Shown: piece by piece, positions 14,920 to 23,262 of the stretch | Numbering within the stretch: position 1 is the stretch's first letter | Layout: every line of letters starts with the position of its first letter | NCBI RefSeq assembly: GCF_004785795.1 | Contig: NZ_SRRO01000001.1 | Coordinates: forward strand, 3,100,001 to 3,164,000 | Direction of reading: 5' to 3' | DNA length: 64,000 nt | Source: Nocardioides eburneiflavus | GTDB lineage: Bacteria; Actinomycetota; Actinomycetes; Propionibacteriales; Nocardioidaceae | Translations under genes and position numbers: made by a program | Notes under the pieces: generated by a model | Seen by the model: the letters and a program-made list of their open reading frames with translations, nothing else | What the model was told of the DNA's origin: nothing | Database searches by the model: none

Positions 14920-16166
14920 TGGAGTTCGCGCTCGACGCCAAGACCGAGGACTGCCGGGAGACGCTGCTGACCTTCATGGACACGCACGTCTACCCCAACG
15001 AGACACGCTTCCATGAGGAACTCTCGGCCGCCGAGGACCGTTGGGCCTGGGACACGTTGCCAGTGTTGAAGGAGATCCGCGCCGTAGCGCGCGACTTGGG
15101 GTTGTGGAACCTTTTCCTCCCTGGCGACCACGGGGGAGGTCTTACGAACCTGCAATACGCGCCCCTGGCCGAGATCACCGGCCGCAGCATGCACTTGGGC
15201 CCTGCAGCCCTCAACTGCTCAGCTCCGGACACGGGCAACATGGAGGTCCTGTCGCTCTTCGGCACGGCGGCGCAGAAGGAGCAGTGGCTCCAACCCCTCC
15301 TCAACGCCGAGATCCGCTCCTCATTTGCCATGACTGAGCCCGCGGTTCCGTCGTCTGATGCAACCAACGTTTGCACCGAGATCCGCCGCGACGGAGATGA
15401 GTACGTCATCAGCGGATCCAAGTGGTGGATCACTGGTGCAATGAACCCCAACGCCAAGATCTTCATCGTCATGGGCAAGACCGATCCCACCGCCGATCGA
15501 CACCAGCAGCAGTCGATGATCTTGGTCGAGCGCGACCGCCCAGGCGTAGGTGTCGCCAGACACCTGGATGTTCTTGGATTCGACGACCATCAGCACGGCG
15601 GGCACGCCGAGCTCAAGTTCCACGACGTACGGGTCCCGGCCAGCAACTTGATCGGCGAGGAAGGCAAGGGCTTCGCAATCGCCCAGGCACGTCTCGGTCC
15701 GGGCCGCATCCACCACTGCATGCGGATGATTGGTATCGCCGAACGAGCAATCGAGCTCATGTGTGAGCGCGTCGACGGTCGGACGGCCTTCGGTAAGCCA
15801 CTCGCAGACCAAGGAGTCATCAGGACCTGGATTGCGGAGTCGCGCGTCCGGGTCGAACAGCTTCGGCTGCTCGTGCTCAAGACCGCATGGCTGATGGACA
15901 CGCAAGGCAACCGAGCCGCCCACACGGAGATTCAGTCCATCAAAATTGCTACCCCGCGCACCGTCGAGTGGATTCTCGACAAGGCGATCCAGGCGCACGG
16001 AGCGGGCGGGCTGTCGCAGGACTTCCCGCTCTCCTACGACTTCGCGTCTGTGCGGACGATGCGGTTCGCTGACGGACCCGATGAGGTGCACCTCAACACC
16101 CTCGGGCGAGCCGAGCTTCGTCGACAAGCAGAGCGCCGCGAGGGGGTACGCCGTGGCCGCGGGTAA
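14919..16166 (+). CDS. Acyl-CoA dehydrogenase (ACAD11/FadE-like)
   Basis: A 415-residue acyl-CoA dehydrogenase: N-terminal helical domain, SFAMTEPAVPSSDATNV (the MTEP flavin/substrate motif), WWITGAMNP, central FDDHQHGGHAEL, and a C-terminal half with QAHGAGGLSQDFPLS and MRFADGPDEVHLNTLGR. The last motif and the adjoining APH kinase are typical of the ACAD10/11-like branch rather than ordinary short-chain enzymes. It starts at an ATG overlapping the kinase stop and ends inside the next dehydrogenase gene (14-bp overlap). It oxidises an acyl-CoA, or handles a 4-phosphoacyl-CoA if the LvaC analogy holds. Confidence 0.9.
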   Translation: MEFALDAKTEDCRETLLTFMDTHVYPNETRFHEELSAAEDRWAWDTLPVLKEIRAVARDLGLWNLFLPGDHGGGLTNLQYAPLAEITGRSMHLGPAALNCSAPDTGNMEVLSLFGTAAQKEQWLQPLLNAEIRSSFAMTEPAVPSSDATNVCTEIRRDGDEYVISGSKWWITGAMNPNAKIFIVMGKTDPTADRHQQQSMILVERDRPGVGVARHLDVLGFDDHQHGGHAELKFHDVRVPASNLIGEEGKGFAIAQARLGPGRIHHCMRMIGIAERAIELMCERVDGRTAFGKPLADQGVIRTWIAESRVRVEQLRLLVLKTAWLMDTQGNRAAHTEIQSIKIATPRTVEWILDKAIQAHGAGGLSQDFPLSYDFASVRTMRFADGPDEVHLNTLGRAELRRQAERREGVRRGRG

Positions 16167-17994
16167 GACCGTTCTTCAGCGCAAGCTGCTGCCGGCGTTG
16201 GACTTCATGCTGCACGACTGGCTGAAGGTCAGCGACCTTACGAGCCGACAGCGGTTCGAGGAGCACAGCCGCGAAACGTTCGACGAGCTAATGAGCGCTG
16301 CGTCAGACGTGGCCGCAGATCGCTTCGAGCCGGCGTACCGGATCAGCGACGAGCAGGAGCCCTACGCGGTGGACGGGGGGGTGGTGACTCCCCAAGAGAC
16401 TCATCTTGCCTTCCAGGCCTACCGCGACCTCGGGATCCTTGCAGCCAGCCACGACGCCGACTTTGGCGGAATGCAGCTGCCGAGGACCGTCGACCTAGCG
16501 ACTCGGGTCATCTTCGGAGCGTCTGGGCACAATCTCGCGCCGTTCCTCTTGACCGACGCCAACGCGTCGCTGCTGTTGGAGCACGGCACGGAGATGCAGA
16601 AACGCGTGTTTGCCGTGCCGGAACTCGAGTTCCGATGGACGGGAACCATGTGCCTGTCCGAGTCCCAGGCCGGCTCGTCTCTCGCCGACATCACAACGGT
16701 TGCTCGAGGAGACGGCGAGGATTACGCGACCGACTCGCTAGGACCGCGTTACCGCCTGACCGGCAACAAGATGTGGATCTCGGCTGCCGAGCACGACCTT
16801 ACCGAGAACATCATCCACCTCGTGTTGGCGAAGATCGTGCGTGAGGACGGGACTGTCGACCCCAGCACCAAGGGCATTTCGCTATTCATCGTTCCCAAGG
16901 TGCTGGTGGACGAAGATTCGCGCCTGCTTGAGCGTAACGACGTGACGTTGGTCAGCCTCAATCACAAGCTCGGGCATCATGGGACACCCAACACCGCGCT
17001 CGCTTTCGGCGATGGCACGCACACCCCCCGTGGAGCGGGGGGAGCGATTGGCTACCTCGTCGGAGAAGCCGGTGACGGGCTGCGCCAGATGTTTCACATG
17101 ATGAATGCGGCGCGCATCGAGATCGGTCTGGCAGCGGCGTCGCTCGGCATGGCCGGTTACGCCACCGCGCTCGACTACGCCAAGGATCGCCGCCAGGGCC
17201 GCCCGCGGACGCAGGGCGCCAAGAATCCCTCACGACCTCAGGTGCCAATCATCGAGCACGCAGACGTGAAGCGAATGCTGCTGGCGCAGAAGGCGTATGC
17301 AGAAGGGGGCACTGCCCTCGCTCTGTACGCCGCCAGGCTGCTAGACGATCAGATGACCGGGACGCCCGCTCAGGCGGAGCGTGCGTCGATGCTGCTCGAC
17401 ATCCTCACACCGGTAGTCAAGAGCTGGCCCAGCGAGTGGTGCTTGGAGTCCAACAGTCTCGCTATCCAGGTCCTTGGCGGCGCCGGGTACACCCGCGACT
17501 GGCCCGTGGAGATGTACTGGCGCGATCAGCGGCTCAACATGATCCACGAAGGCACGCACGGGATTCAGGGCCTCGACCTTCTCGGCCGCAAGGTCCGAGT
17601 GGACGGTGGTGCGCATCTGGACGCGCTGGGCCTCGAGATCCGTAGCACGGTCGGCGCCGCCGAGCGCGCCGGGATGAAGGCTGAGGCTGCCGCGCTGGCA
17701 CGGGCCTGGGATCAGCTGCTCGATGCGACCGAACGCGCCTGGGCCACCGAAGATCCTTCGGAGGCGCTCGCGAACGCCACTCCGTACCTCCAAGGATTCG
17801 GCCACGTCGTGGCCGCTTGGATCCACCTCGACCTCGCCGTCGCCGCTGCCGGCAGCGACCACAGTGAGGCCCCAGGACGAACCGCTGCAATGAAGTACTT
17901 CTTCGCCTACGAGCTGCCCCGCATCGGGGCCTGGTTCGACGTGGCAGCGCGCCGTGAGCCGCTCTGTCGGGACGTACTTCCAGAACACCTGTAG
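16153..17994 (+). CDS. Long-type acyl-CoA dehydrogenase (DmdC-like, about 610 aa)
   Basis: A 613-residue dehydrogenase. The extra length over the usual 380-400 residues is an N-terminal segment plus a C-terminal extension, as in 3-methylmercaptopropionyl-CoA dehydrogenase (DmdC) relatives. Motifs: TMCLSESQAGSSLADITTVA, YRLTGNKMWISAAEHDL, LNHKLGHHGTPNTALAF, QVLGGAGYTRDWPVEMYWRD. A GTG at 16153, 7 bases after GAGGGGG and inside the previous gene, is the best start. Two different ACADs side by side suggest two desaturation or elimination steps or two chain lengths. Confidence 0.9.
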   Translation: MAAGKTVLQRKLLPALDFMLHDWLKVSDLTSRQRFEEHSRETFDELMSAASDVAADRFEPAYRISDEQEPYAVDGGVVTPQETHLAFQAYRDLGILAASHDADFGGMQLPRTVDLATRVIFGASGHNLAPFLLTDANASLLLEHGTEMQKRVFAVPELEFRWTGTMCLSESQAGSSLADITTVARGDGEDYATDSLGPRYRLTGNKMWISAAEHDLTENIIHLVLAKIVREDGTVDPSTKGISLFIVPKVLVDEDSRLLERNDVTLVSLNHKLGHHGTPNTALAFGDGTHTPRGAGGAIGYLVGEAGDGLRQMFHMMNAARIEIGLAAASLGMAGYATALDYAKDRRQGRPRTQGAKNPSRPQVPIIEHADVKRMLLAQKAYAEGGTALALYAARLLDDQMTGTPAQAERASMLLDILTPVVKSWPSEWCLESNSLAIQVLGGAGYTRDWPVEMYWRDQRLNMIHEGTHGIQGLDLLGRKVRVDGGAHLDALGLEIRSTVGAAERAGMKAEAAALARAWDQLLDATERAWATEDPSEALANATPYLQGFGHVVAAWIHLDLAVAAAGSDHSEAPGRTAAMKYFFAYELPRIGAWFDVAARREPLCRDVLPEHL

Positions 17995-18063
17995 TCCCAG
18001 GCCAAGAGCCAAAACCTCCCAGACGTCGTCAGCAGTGGCGGTGTCCCGTCGAAAGGAACGAAC

Positions 18064-18801
18064 ATGGGCAACCTCGCCCTCGAGTTCACAGGACGCACCG
18101 TCGTCGTCACCGGGTCCGCACGAGGGATCGGCAAGGAGGTGGCGCGCACGTTTGCTACCGCCGGCGCCAGCGTCTACCTCATCGACCCCGACGCCGACGA
18201 GGTCAAGCGCTCAGCCGAGGAAGTTGGGGGCACCGCGATTGTCGGCGACGTGAGCTCGACCCAAGACGTCCAGAACGCCATCGGTCAGATGGTCCGCGAG
18301 ACAGGGCGGGTGGACATCGTCGTGAACAATGCGGGCATCCTGCGCGACAAGGTTCTCTGGAAGCTCACCGACGAGGACTGGGATCAGGTTCTTGCGGTGC
18401 ACGCTGGCGGCACCTTCCGCATGACTCGCGCCGCGGTCCCGCACTTCCGTGAGCAAGGCTACGGACGAGTCATCAACGTCACCTCCTTCACCGGTCTCCA
18501 CGGCAATCGGGGCCAAGCCAATTACGCCACAGCCAAGGCGGGCATCATCGGCTTCACCAAGACCGCGGCGAAGGAACTCGCAGCCTTCGGGGTGACAGTG
18601 AACGCCATCTCGCCCAACGCAGAGACACGGATGATCGCGTCTATCCCCGAAAACCGGCGGGAGGCAGTGACGGCCGAGATTCCGCTCAAGCGCTTCGCGC
18701 AGCCCCACGAGATGGCAGCCGCCATCGCGTTCCTCGCGTCCGAAGAGGCCGGCTACATCACGGGTACCATCTTGCCGGTCGATGGCGGATTGGCCATGTG
18801 A
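18064..18801 (+). CDS. SDR family oxidoreductase, FabG-like (3-hydroxyacyl dehydrogenase/reductase)
   Basis: A 245-residue short-chain dehydrogenase: VTGSARGIGKEVA (cofactor loop), VNNAGILRD, INVTSFTGLHGNRGQANYATAKAG with Ser, Tyr and Lys, and ITGTILPVDGGLAM at the C-terminus. This is the FabG pattern, suited to NAD(P)-linked 3-hydroxyacyl-CoA oxidation before the thiolase. GAAAGGAAC precedes the ATG at 18064. It is the last intact gene of the acyl-CoA cluster, and a collapsed pntAB remnant begins straight after it. Confidence 0.9.
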   Translation: MGNLALEFTGRTVVVTGSARGIGKEVARTFATAGASVYLIDPDADEVKRSAEEVGGTAIVGDVSSTQDVQNAIGQMVRETGRVDIVVNNAGILRDKVLWKLTDEDWDQVLAVHAGGTFRMTRAAVPHFREQGYGRVINVTSFTGLHGNRGQANYATAKAGIIGFTKTAAKELAAFGVTVNAISPNAETRMIASIPENRREAVTAEIPLKRFAQPHEMAAAIAFLASEEAGYITGTILPVDGGLAM

Positions 18802-18845
18802 GCTCGGCGATGCCCACCAACACCGCCCACAGGCCAGAAAACTGC

Positions 18846-19149
18846 ATGGACGAGAAGACGCCAGCGGCGGTCTCCATGCGTGTCGGCATCCGGGAGTCGC
18901 GACCTGGCAAGACGCTGGTCGCCGCCACGGCGAAGACGGCGGCGCAGCTCGCCGCGCTCGGCTACGACGTCGTCGTCGAGGCAGGGGCCGGCGCGGCCGC
19001 GGACCAGCCGGACACGGCGCGCGCCGAGGCGGGCGTCCGCGCGGATGCTCTTCGGCGACGTCACGGACAAGGTCAACGAGATCGTCGCCGCCCTCGGAAC
19101 CACTGATTTCGCTAGCACCGGCCCTCGGGCCGAACTTCGCTCCGCCTGA
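18846..19149 (+). pseudogene. Collapsed pntAB remnant (alpha N-terminus joined to beta C-terminus)
   Basis: From the ATG at 18876 (or 18846) the frame reads MRVGIRESRPGKTLVAATAK and AALGYDVVVEAGAGAAADQP, which is the start of NAD(P) transhydrogenase alpha subunit. About 50 codons in, at about 19040, it switches frame to RMLFGDVTDKVNEIVAAL, which is the end of the beta subunit (MLFGDAKxxVxxIVxAL). Everything between, normally several hundred codons in alpha and beta, is missing. One large internal deletion of a pntA-pntB operon explains this. No product is expected to work. Confidence 0.75.
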
Positions 19150-19178
19150 CGCCTGAGAGCACATAGAAAGGAGTGACC

Positions 19179-19472
19179 GTGACGACACGGCGCACATTCG
19201 CTGAAAAGATGAGTCCGCCGCCCAGCTGGCCCGTTCGCCATCACCATTGGCCGCGCTACCTCGTCTCCGCACCCCGTGCCGTGTGTCCTCGGGGTGGGGC
19301 CGGGCGATTGCCCGTTCCATATGACAATTGGCATGCCCGAGAAGTTGGCAGCCCTCAGGCGGTCTGCGGCGCCCCAGCTGTCGAGTGGAAGTTTTTCTGG
19401 ACCTTGGACTTCAAGGATGCCGGTGTGCGCGCGTGCCCCGACTGCGCGAGGTTCACCAGCCGCCGATCCTAA
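19179..19472 (+). CDS. Small hypothetical protein with Cys pairs
   Basis: A 97-residue reading frame starting at GTG 19179 behind a strong AGAAAGGAG site (5-base spacing); an in-frame GTG two codons earlier is less well placed. The protein is His/Arg/Trp-rich at the start (VRHHHWPRYLVSAP). It carries Cys residues in AVCPRGG, AVCGAPAV and RACPDCARF, which could form a small metal site. I do not recognise a family. It lies in the scar zone after the pntAB remnant and might be a genuine small gene or leftover coding sequence. Confidence 0.4.
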   Translation: MTTRRTFAEKMSPPPSWPVRHHHWPRYLVSAPRAVCPRGGAGRLPVPYDNWHAREVGSPQAVCGAPAVEWKFFWTLDFKDAGVRACPDCARFTSRRS

Positions 19473-19542
19473 TCGGTGGTCACGACTCGATTCATTGATC
19501 GGTGCGTGCTGACTGCGAATTTCCTTACTAGGAGCTACCCCC

Positions 19543-20535
19543 ATGCAAGCCATTCAAATCACGACGCTCGAAGGGCCAGAGGCCATTCATCTGTGCGAGG
19601 TGGCGACACCGGAAGGAGACGATCTCGTTCTCATCGACGTCGAGGCCATCGGGGTGGCGTTCCCAGAACTGCTCCAAACCCGCGGGCTGTATCAGTATCA
19701 GCCTGGCTTGCCGTTCATCCCTGGCGCTGAAGTCTCCGGTGTCGTTCGGTCGGCGCCTGACGGGTGCAGCCTTCAGCCCGGCGACCGTGTGGCGTCTCTG
19801 CCCCTGATCGGTGGATTCGCTGAACAGGTACGAGCTCGTTCCGATCTCACGTTCCGGCTGCCCGACGAGGTGAGCTTCGAGGCAGGAGCCGCCTTCGTGT
19901 TCAACTATGCGACGTCGTATTTCGCGCTCGTTCAACGTGGTGGACTGCAACCGGGCGAGACGGTGTTGGTCCACGGGGCCGCTGGAGGAATCGGCACGAG
20001 CGCGATACAGGTGGCGAAGGCCTTCGGGGCCGGGGAAGTTATTGCTGTCACTTCCTCGGCGGAGAAAGGGGACGTCGCGCTCCAAGCCGGAGCAGACCGC
20101 TATGTGCTGGCAGACGGCTTCAAGGATGCAGTCGGCCGCACCGTCGACGTCGTCGTCGATCCCGTGGGCGGTCCTCGGTTCACCGATTCCTTGCGCACGC
20201 TGCGTGAGCACGGCCGGCTGCTTGTGGTCGGGTTCGCGGCCGGCGAAATCCCGATCGTGAAGGTCAACAGGTTGTTGTTGAACAACATATCGGTAGTGGG
20301 AGTCGGCTGGGGCGCTGATTCCTTCGCCCGCCCTGGCGAGGTGGCGGCACAGTGGGATGCACTGGTGGACCACCTCCGTTCCGGTGCCCTGAGTCCCGTC
20401 ATAGGGCCGATCTTCGCGTTAGAGAACGCTGTTGAGGCCCTCCGGTGCCTCAACAGCCGCGGCGCGACGGGCAAGGTGTTGCTGACTACGGACCCGAACG
20501 GCCATCGTCCCCGCGAGCCGAAGAAGGCTGAGTAA
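19543..20535 (+). CDS. NADPH:quinone oxidoreductase-family (zinc-independent MDR) protein
   Basis: A 330-residue medium-chain reductase: N-terminal GroES-like fold with PGAEVSGVV and LQPGDRVASL, then a Rossmann domain VLVHGAAGGIGTSAIQVAKAFGA (about 145-167). The catalytic Zn ligands of alcohol dehydrogenases are absent, as in quinone oxidoreductase and enoyl reductase relatives. It ends in NSRGATGKVLLT, the usual family tail. ACTAGGAGCTACCCCC precedes the ATG. It could reduce an enoyl-CoA or a quinone; its place beside the acyl-CoA cluster favours the former, by inference. Confidence 0.85.
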   Translation: MQAIQITTLEGPEAIHLCEVATPEGDDLVLIDVEAIGVAFPELLQTRGLYQYQPGLPFIPGAEVSGVVRSAPDGCSLQPGDRVASLPLIGGFAEQVRARSDLTFRLPDEVSFEAGAAFVFNYATSYFALVQRGGLQPGETVLVHGAAGGIGTSAIQVAKAFGAGEVIAVTSSAEKGDVALQAGADRYVLADGFKDAVGRTVDVVVDPVGGPRFTDSLRTLREHGRLLVVGFAAGEIPIVKVNRLLLNNISVVGVGWGADSFARPGEVAAQWDALVDHLRSGALSPVIGPIFALENAVEALRCLNSRGATGKVLLTTDPNGHRPREPKKAE

Positions 20536-20548
20536 CTCTGTTGCCGAA

Positions 20549-20689
20549 ATGAGTGACCCTGATGCGCGCTACCGGGCAGTGAAGGCAGCGCAGGTCGCTG
20601 CCGACGTCGTAACCATGCGGACCTTGTTCACCGAGGACGCGCCCGTATGTACGAGCCTCACAGCGGCAGCCGCTCAGGACCAGCAGTAG
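20549..20689 (+). pseudogene. Truncated SnoaL/KSI-like N-terminus (possible)
   Basis: A 46-codon frame starting 13 bp after the reductase stop: YRAVKAAQVAADVVTMRTLFTEDAP resembles the first helix pair and turn of SnoaL/ketosteroid-isomerase-like proteins (xxDxxxLxxLFxDDA), then loses similarity and stops. The usual 120-130 residues are not there. It may be the part of a gene left outside the mobile-element insertion that starts just downstream. Evidence is weak: one short motif. Confidence 0.3.
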
Positions 20690-20797
20690 CCGAGTTCTTG
20701 GGCACCTCGGTTGGCACGAGTCTTTTTTGACCTCCAGTTTCAGCCGCTCCCATGGATCGTTCAGGGAAACCGCGCGTCGATCGAGTGCAAGGAGACA

Positions 20798-22042
20798 CTA
20801 CGGACACTTAAAGGGGTCGCGCTGAGGATCAACTGTGCCGATGGTGGGAGTACATCCAGCCGTCGCGTCGGAAGCCCTGAGTCCAAAATGACGCCGCAGT
20901 TGGCTATCCCTACTTACCGGCAGGTTGGAAGGGTGCACTGTGGTCGAGGCACGTGGAGCGCGCTGAGTGCGCAAGCCGACAGTCCCGAGTTTGTAGACCT
21001 GTGCGGCGTTGACGCTGGAATGACCGGCCCTCTTCATCAGGTCGGGGAGTGTTGCCCCGGCGTGCGCGGCGAGTGTGAGGCCTGTGTGCCGGAGGTCGTG
21101 GAACCGAAGGTCGGGACGGTCTGCGTCTCGGCGCCCCGCGTCAAACCACCGGAACATCGTCGTACCGGTCAGATGGCCTCCGGAGCAGCCGTCGTGCTCG
21201 CAGTCGCAGGTGCCTTTCGGGGGGCGGACGCTGGGGAAGAGGAGGTCGTCTTGTCTGGGTCGTGCGTGCGCTGACAGGTGTTGGAGGAGAGCGTCGCGTA
21301 GGTGGGGCGGGACAGTGATGTCTCGGCGGCCGGCGTCGGACTTGGGCTCCCCGACAAGGACTCGCCCGTCTCGAAACGTCATGGCGCGCGGTGGACTTTT
21401 GAGGGTCGCGCCGTCGGCGGACACGTCGCGGCGGCGCAGCTCGGCTACCTCGCCGAAGCGCAAGGCGCACCAGCCGGCCAGGAGCACGGCCATGCCGTAC
21501 GACCCGGGCATGCGAGCGGCGATAGCTTCCAGCTCTGGCACGGTGGCGGGCTCGATTGTTCGCTGACGCTTGGTCTGTCCCGCCCCTTTGAGGATGGCCG
21601 GATTGACGGCCAGAAGCTCTTCGTCGACGGCGCTGCTCAAGATGGTGCGGAGGAGTCCGTAGGCATGGGCGTTGCCGGTCCGTCTGTGCGAGGGCAGGCC
21701 GCCGTGCCACTTCTTGATCTGCGCACGAGTGATCTGGTCGAGGCGAGTTGGTCCGAAGGCGGGGAGGAGTTCTCTGTCCAGCATGCTGCGGTACAGCAGC
21801 CGGGTTCGGGGACGGAGGGGAGTCCCGTCGGGTCCGCGCCGGTTCTCCAGCCACCCTTCGGCGTACGCGCTGAACGTCTGGCGAGCAGCCGCCTCGGCCT
21901 CCTCCCTGGCTTTACGCTCGACGGGACAGAGGTAGACCTCACGGACGATGTCCGTGCGGACGCCGGCCAGCCAAGCGTCCGCGTCGCCAGTCGTGGTGAA
22001 CGTCGTGTGCGCGGCATGCTGCTCTTGACAGTCCCGACACAC
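20798..22042 (-). CDS. Tyrosine-type site-specific integrase, damaged ends
   Basis: A 414-residue integrase: SAM-like core-binding domain (about 55-150), then catalytic domain with the first Arg in GWCALRFGEVAEL, FHDLRHTGLTLAAH (HxxR), KRAGHSSVNAAQVYK (His and presumed nucleophile Tyr). Right after the Tyr the usual C-terminal helix is replaced by about 60 unrelated residues that run to an arbitrary stop. The N-terminus begins abruptly (MCRDCQEQ), with an upstream stop at about 22077 cutting the SGRxQARY strand. Both ends look rearranged, so activity is doubtful. Confidence 0.8.
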   Translation of the reverse strand: MCRDCQEQHAAHTTFTTTGDADAWLAGVRTDIVREVYLCPVERKAREEAEAAARQTFSAYAEGWLENRRGPDGTPLRPRTRLLYRSMLDRELLPAFGPTRLDQITRAQIKKWHGGLPSHRRTGNAHAYGLLRTILSSAVDEELLAVNPAILKGAGQTKRQRTIEPATVPELEAIAARMPGSYGMAVLLAGWCALRFGEVAELRRRDVSADGATLKSPPRAMTFRDGRVLVGEPKSDAGRRDITVPPHLRDALLQHLSAHARPRQDDLLFPSVRPPKGTCDCEHDGCSGGHLTGTTMFRWFDAGRRDADRPDLRFHDLRHTGLTLAAHAGATLPDLMKRAGHSSVNAAQVYKLGTVGLRTQRAPRASTTVHPSNLPVSRDSQLRRHFGLRASDATAGCTPTIGTVDPQRDPFKCP

Positions 22043-22078
22043 GTACTGGGCTTGGAGGCGTCCCGAGGGAGCCTGCTA

Positions 22079-22278
22079 AGGGCGGCGCGGGAGCGACGGC
22101 TGAAGCTGGACCCCGAGCAGCTGGCCCGAGAGCGGCGCGTCGAGGAGGCGTCGGTCGACGTCGAGGTCGCCTGGGAGGACCGGGCCCGGGCCGAGCGGGC
22201 GGTGGCCGACGCGGAGGTCGCGGCGGCGGCCGCGATCGAGCGGTTTGTCGCCGAGCGCCTAGCGGTCAAGGATGTCGT
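22079..22278 (+). pseudogene. Fragment of an actinobacterial mobile-element helical protein
   Basis: A stretch of about 66 codons (AARERRLKLDPEQLARERRV ... AVADAEVAAAAAIERFVAER ... LAVKDV) is highly helical and matches in style small proteins encoded in actinobacterial integrative elements and phages that end in a resolvase-like HTH. Here the HTH part is missing: the frame leaves the family after LAVKDV and enters the tail of the mhpB region. There is no start codon with a ribosome site. Family assignment is from recalled sequence style, not a search. Confidence 0.4.
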
Positions 22279-22323
22279 GCACGGGCCAGCTACCGGCCGG
22301 GACCTGGGGAACGCGAGGTGGCG

Positions 22324-23262
22324 TCACCTCTGTGCGGCAGTCGCGACCGCGAAGCCTGCGATCCATTCGGGGATCGCGCGGTAGAAGCGGTTCGACATCT
22401 CGTAGGACCCGCTGGCGGCCAGTGAGGCAAATGCGGCAATCCAGGTGCGCACCTCGTGCCCGGAGCCGCCGCCTTGATGGCCCACCCACTCGACCGCCCA
22501 GGAGTCGAATTCGGCCAGGTCGCCCTTCTCCAGCAGGTCAAGCAGAAGGTTGTCCCACTCGGGATTGATCGGGATCATCGATGTCGCGCCGGCGGCGTAG
22601 TCGCGTCCGGCCTGCACGACGCGCTCCTCGGCCTTCGCGCGCTGCTCGGGCGTGGGCGGATGGCCTTCGATGAGGGCGTCGGCGACCCGCGGGGGTGCAC
22701 CGTCGAGCACCGGCACCGGGGGATCGTGGGAGAGCCCACCGGAACCGAGAAAAAGCACCCGTTTGTCGAGCTGGGCGGCGGCCTCGCCGATGGCCGTACC
22801 CAGTGCACGGACGCGCGACAGCGGACCAAGGGGGGTGGCCACACCATTCACGAACACCGGTACAACGGGCACCTGATCGATGCCGCCGAACAAGACCTCG
22901 AGCGGCTGCACGAAGCCGTGGTCGACGGTCATCCGGGCGGAGATGGTCAGGTCGACTCCATCGTCGAGCACGGCTCGTGCGATGGCCTGCGCGGCTGCTG
23001 TGTCGACGGAGAGCGGCCCTGCCTGCGATCCGAAGTCACCGACGGAGTGCGCCGCTGTGGCCAAGCAGAACGGTGGCATCTCCTTGTAGAAGAAGCCGTT
23101 GTAGTGGTCCGGCGCGTAGAGCACCACCAGTTCGGGGTCGAACTCGTGCACGAACGCGCGCGCCTGCGCGACGGCGGCATCGACGGCGTCCAGGACCTCG
23201 GCGTCCGGGTCGTTCTTGCCGATCAGGGGGGAGTGGGACAGGCCCACGGCAGCGGCGCTCAC
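22324..23262 (-). CDS. mhpB: 2,3-dihydroxyphenylpropionate 1,2-dioxygenase (class III extradiol, LigB family)
   Basis: A 312-residue enzyme with near full-length agreement to E. coli MhpB: LSHSPLIGKNDP at the start, APDHYNGFFYKEMPPFCL (about 50-67), VDHGFVQPLE with His115, LFLGSGGLSHDPPVP with His179 (both at the same numbers as the catalytic His pair of MhpB), and FYRAIPEWIAGF near the end. It opens the ring of 2,3-dihydroxyphenylpropionate or the cinnamate analogue meta to the hydroxyls, using Fe(II). It overlaps the upstream alcohol dehydrogenase gene by 4 bp, so the two form a minus-strand operon. Confidence 0.95.
   Translation of the reverse strand: MSAAAVGLSHSPLIGKNDPDAEVLDAVDAAVAQARAFVHEFDPELVVLYAPDHYNGFFYKEMPPFCLATAAHSVGDFGSQAGPLSVDTAAAQAIARAVLDDGVDLTISARMTVDHGFVQPLEVLFGGIDQVPVVPVFVNGVATPLGPLSRVRALGTAIGEAAAQLDKRVLFLGSGGLSHDPPVPVLDGAPPRVADALIEGHPPTPEQRAKAEERVVQAGRDYAAGATSMIPINPEWDNLLLDLLEKGDLAEFDSWAVEWVGHQGGGSGHEVRTWIAAFASLAASGSYEMSNRFYRAIPEWIAGFAVATAAQR

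Larger units (their letters stand above)
20798..22278. mobile_element. Remnant integrative element (integrase plus fragment)
   Basis: The minus-strand integrase and the plus-strand helical fragment together form a 1.5-kb island that is not catabolic. It separates the acyl-CoA cluster and its pntAB scar from the hca/mhp cluster. No excisionase, replication or transfer gene remains, and I see no clear direct repeat that would serve as attL/attR. It is best read as what is left of an element whose insertion or loss helped bring the two clusters together. Confidence 0.5.

Noticed and set aside
20798..22278. Intact, mobile integrative element
   Set aside because: Only a damaged integrase and one fragment remain, with no detectable flanking direct repeats, so a functional element is unlikely.
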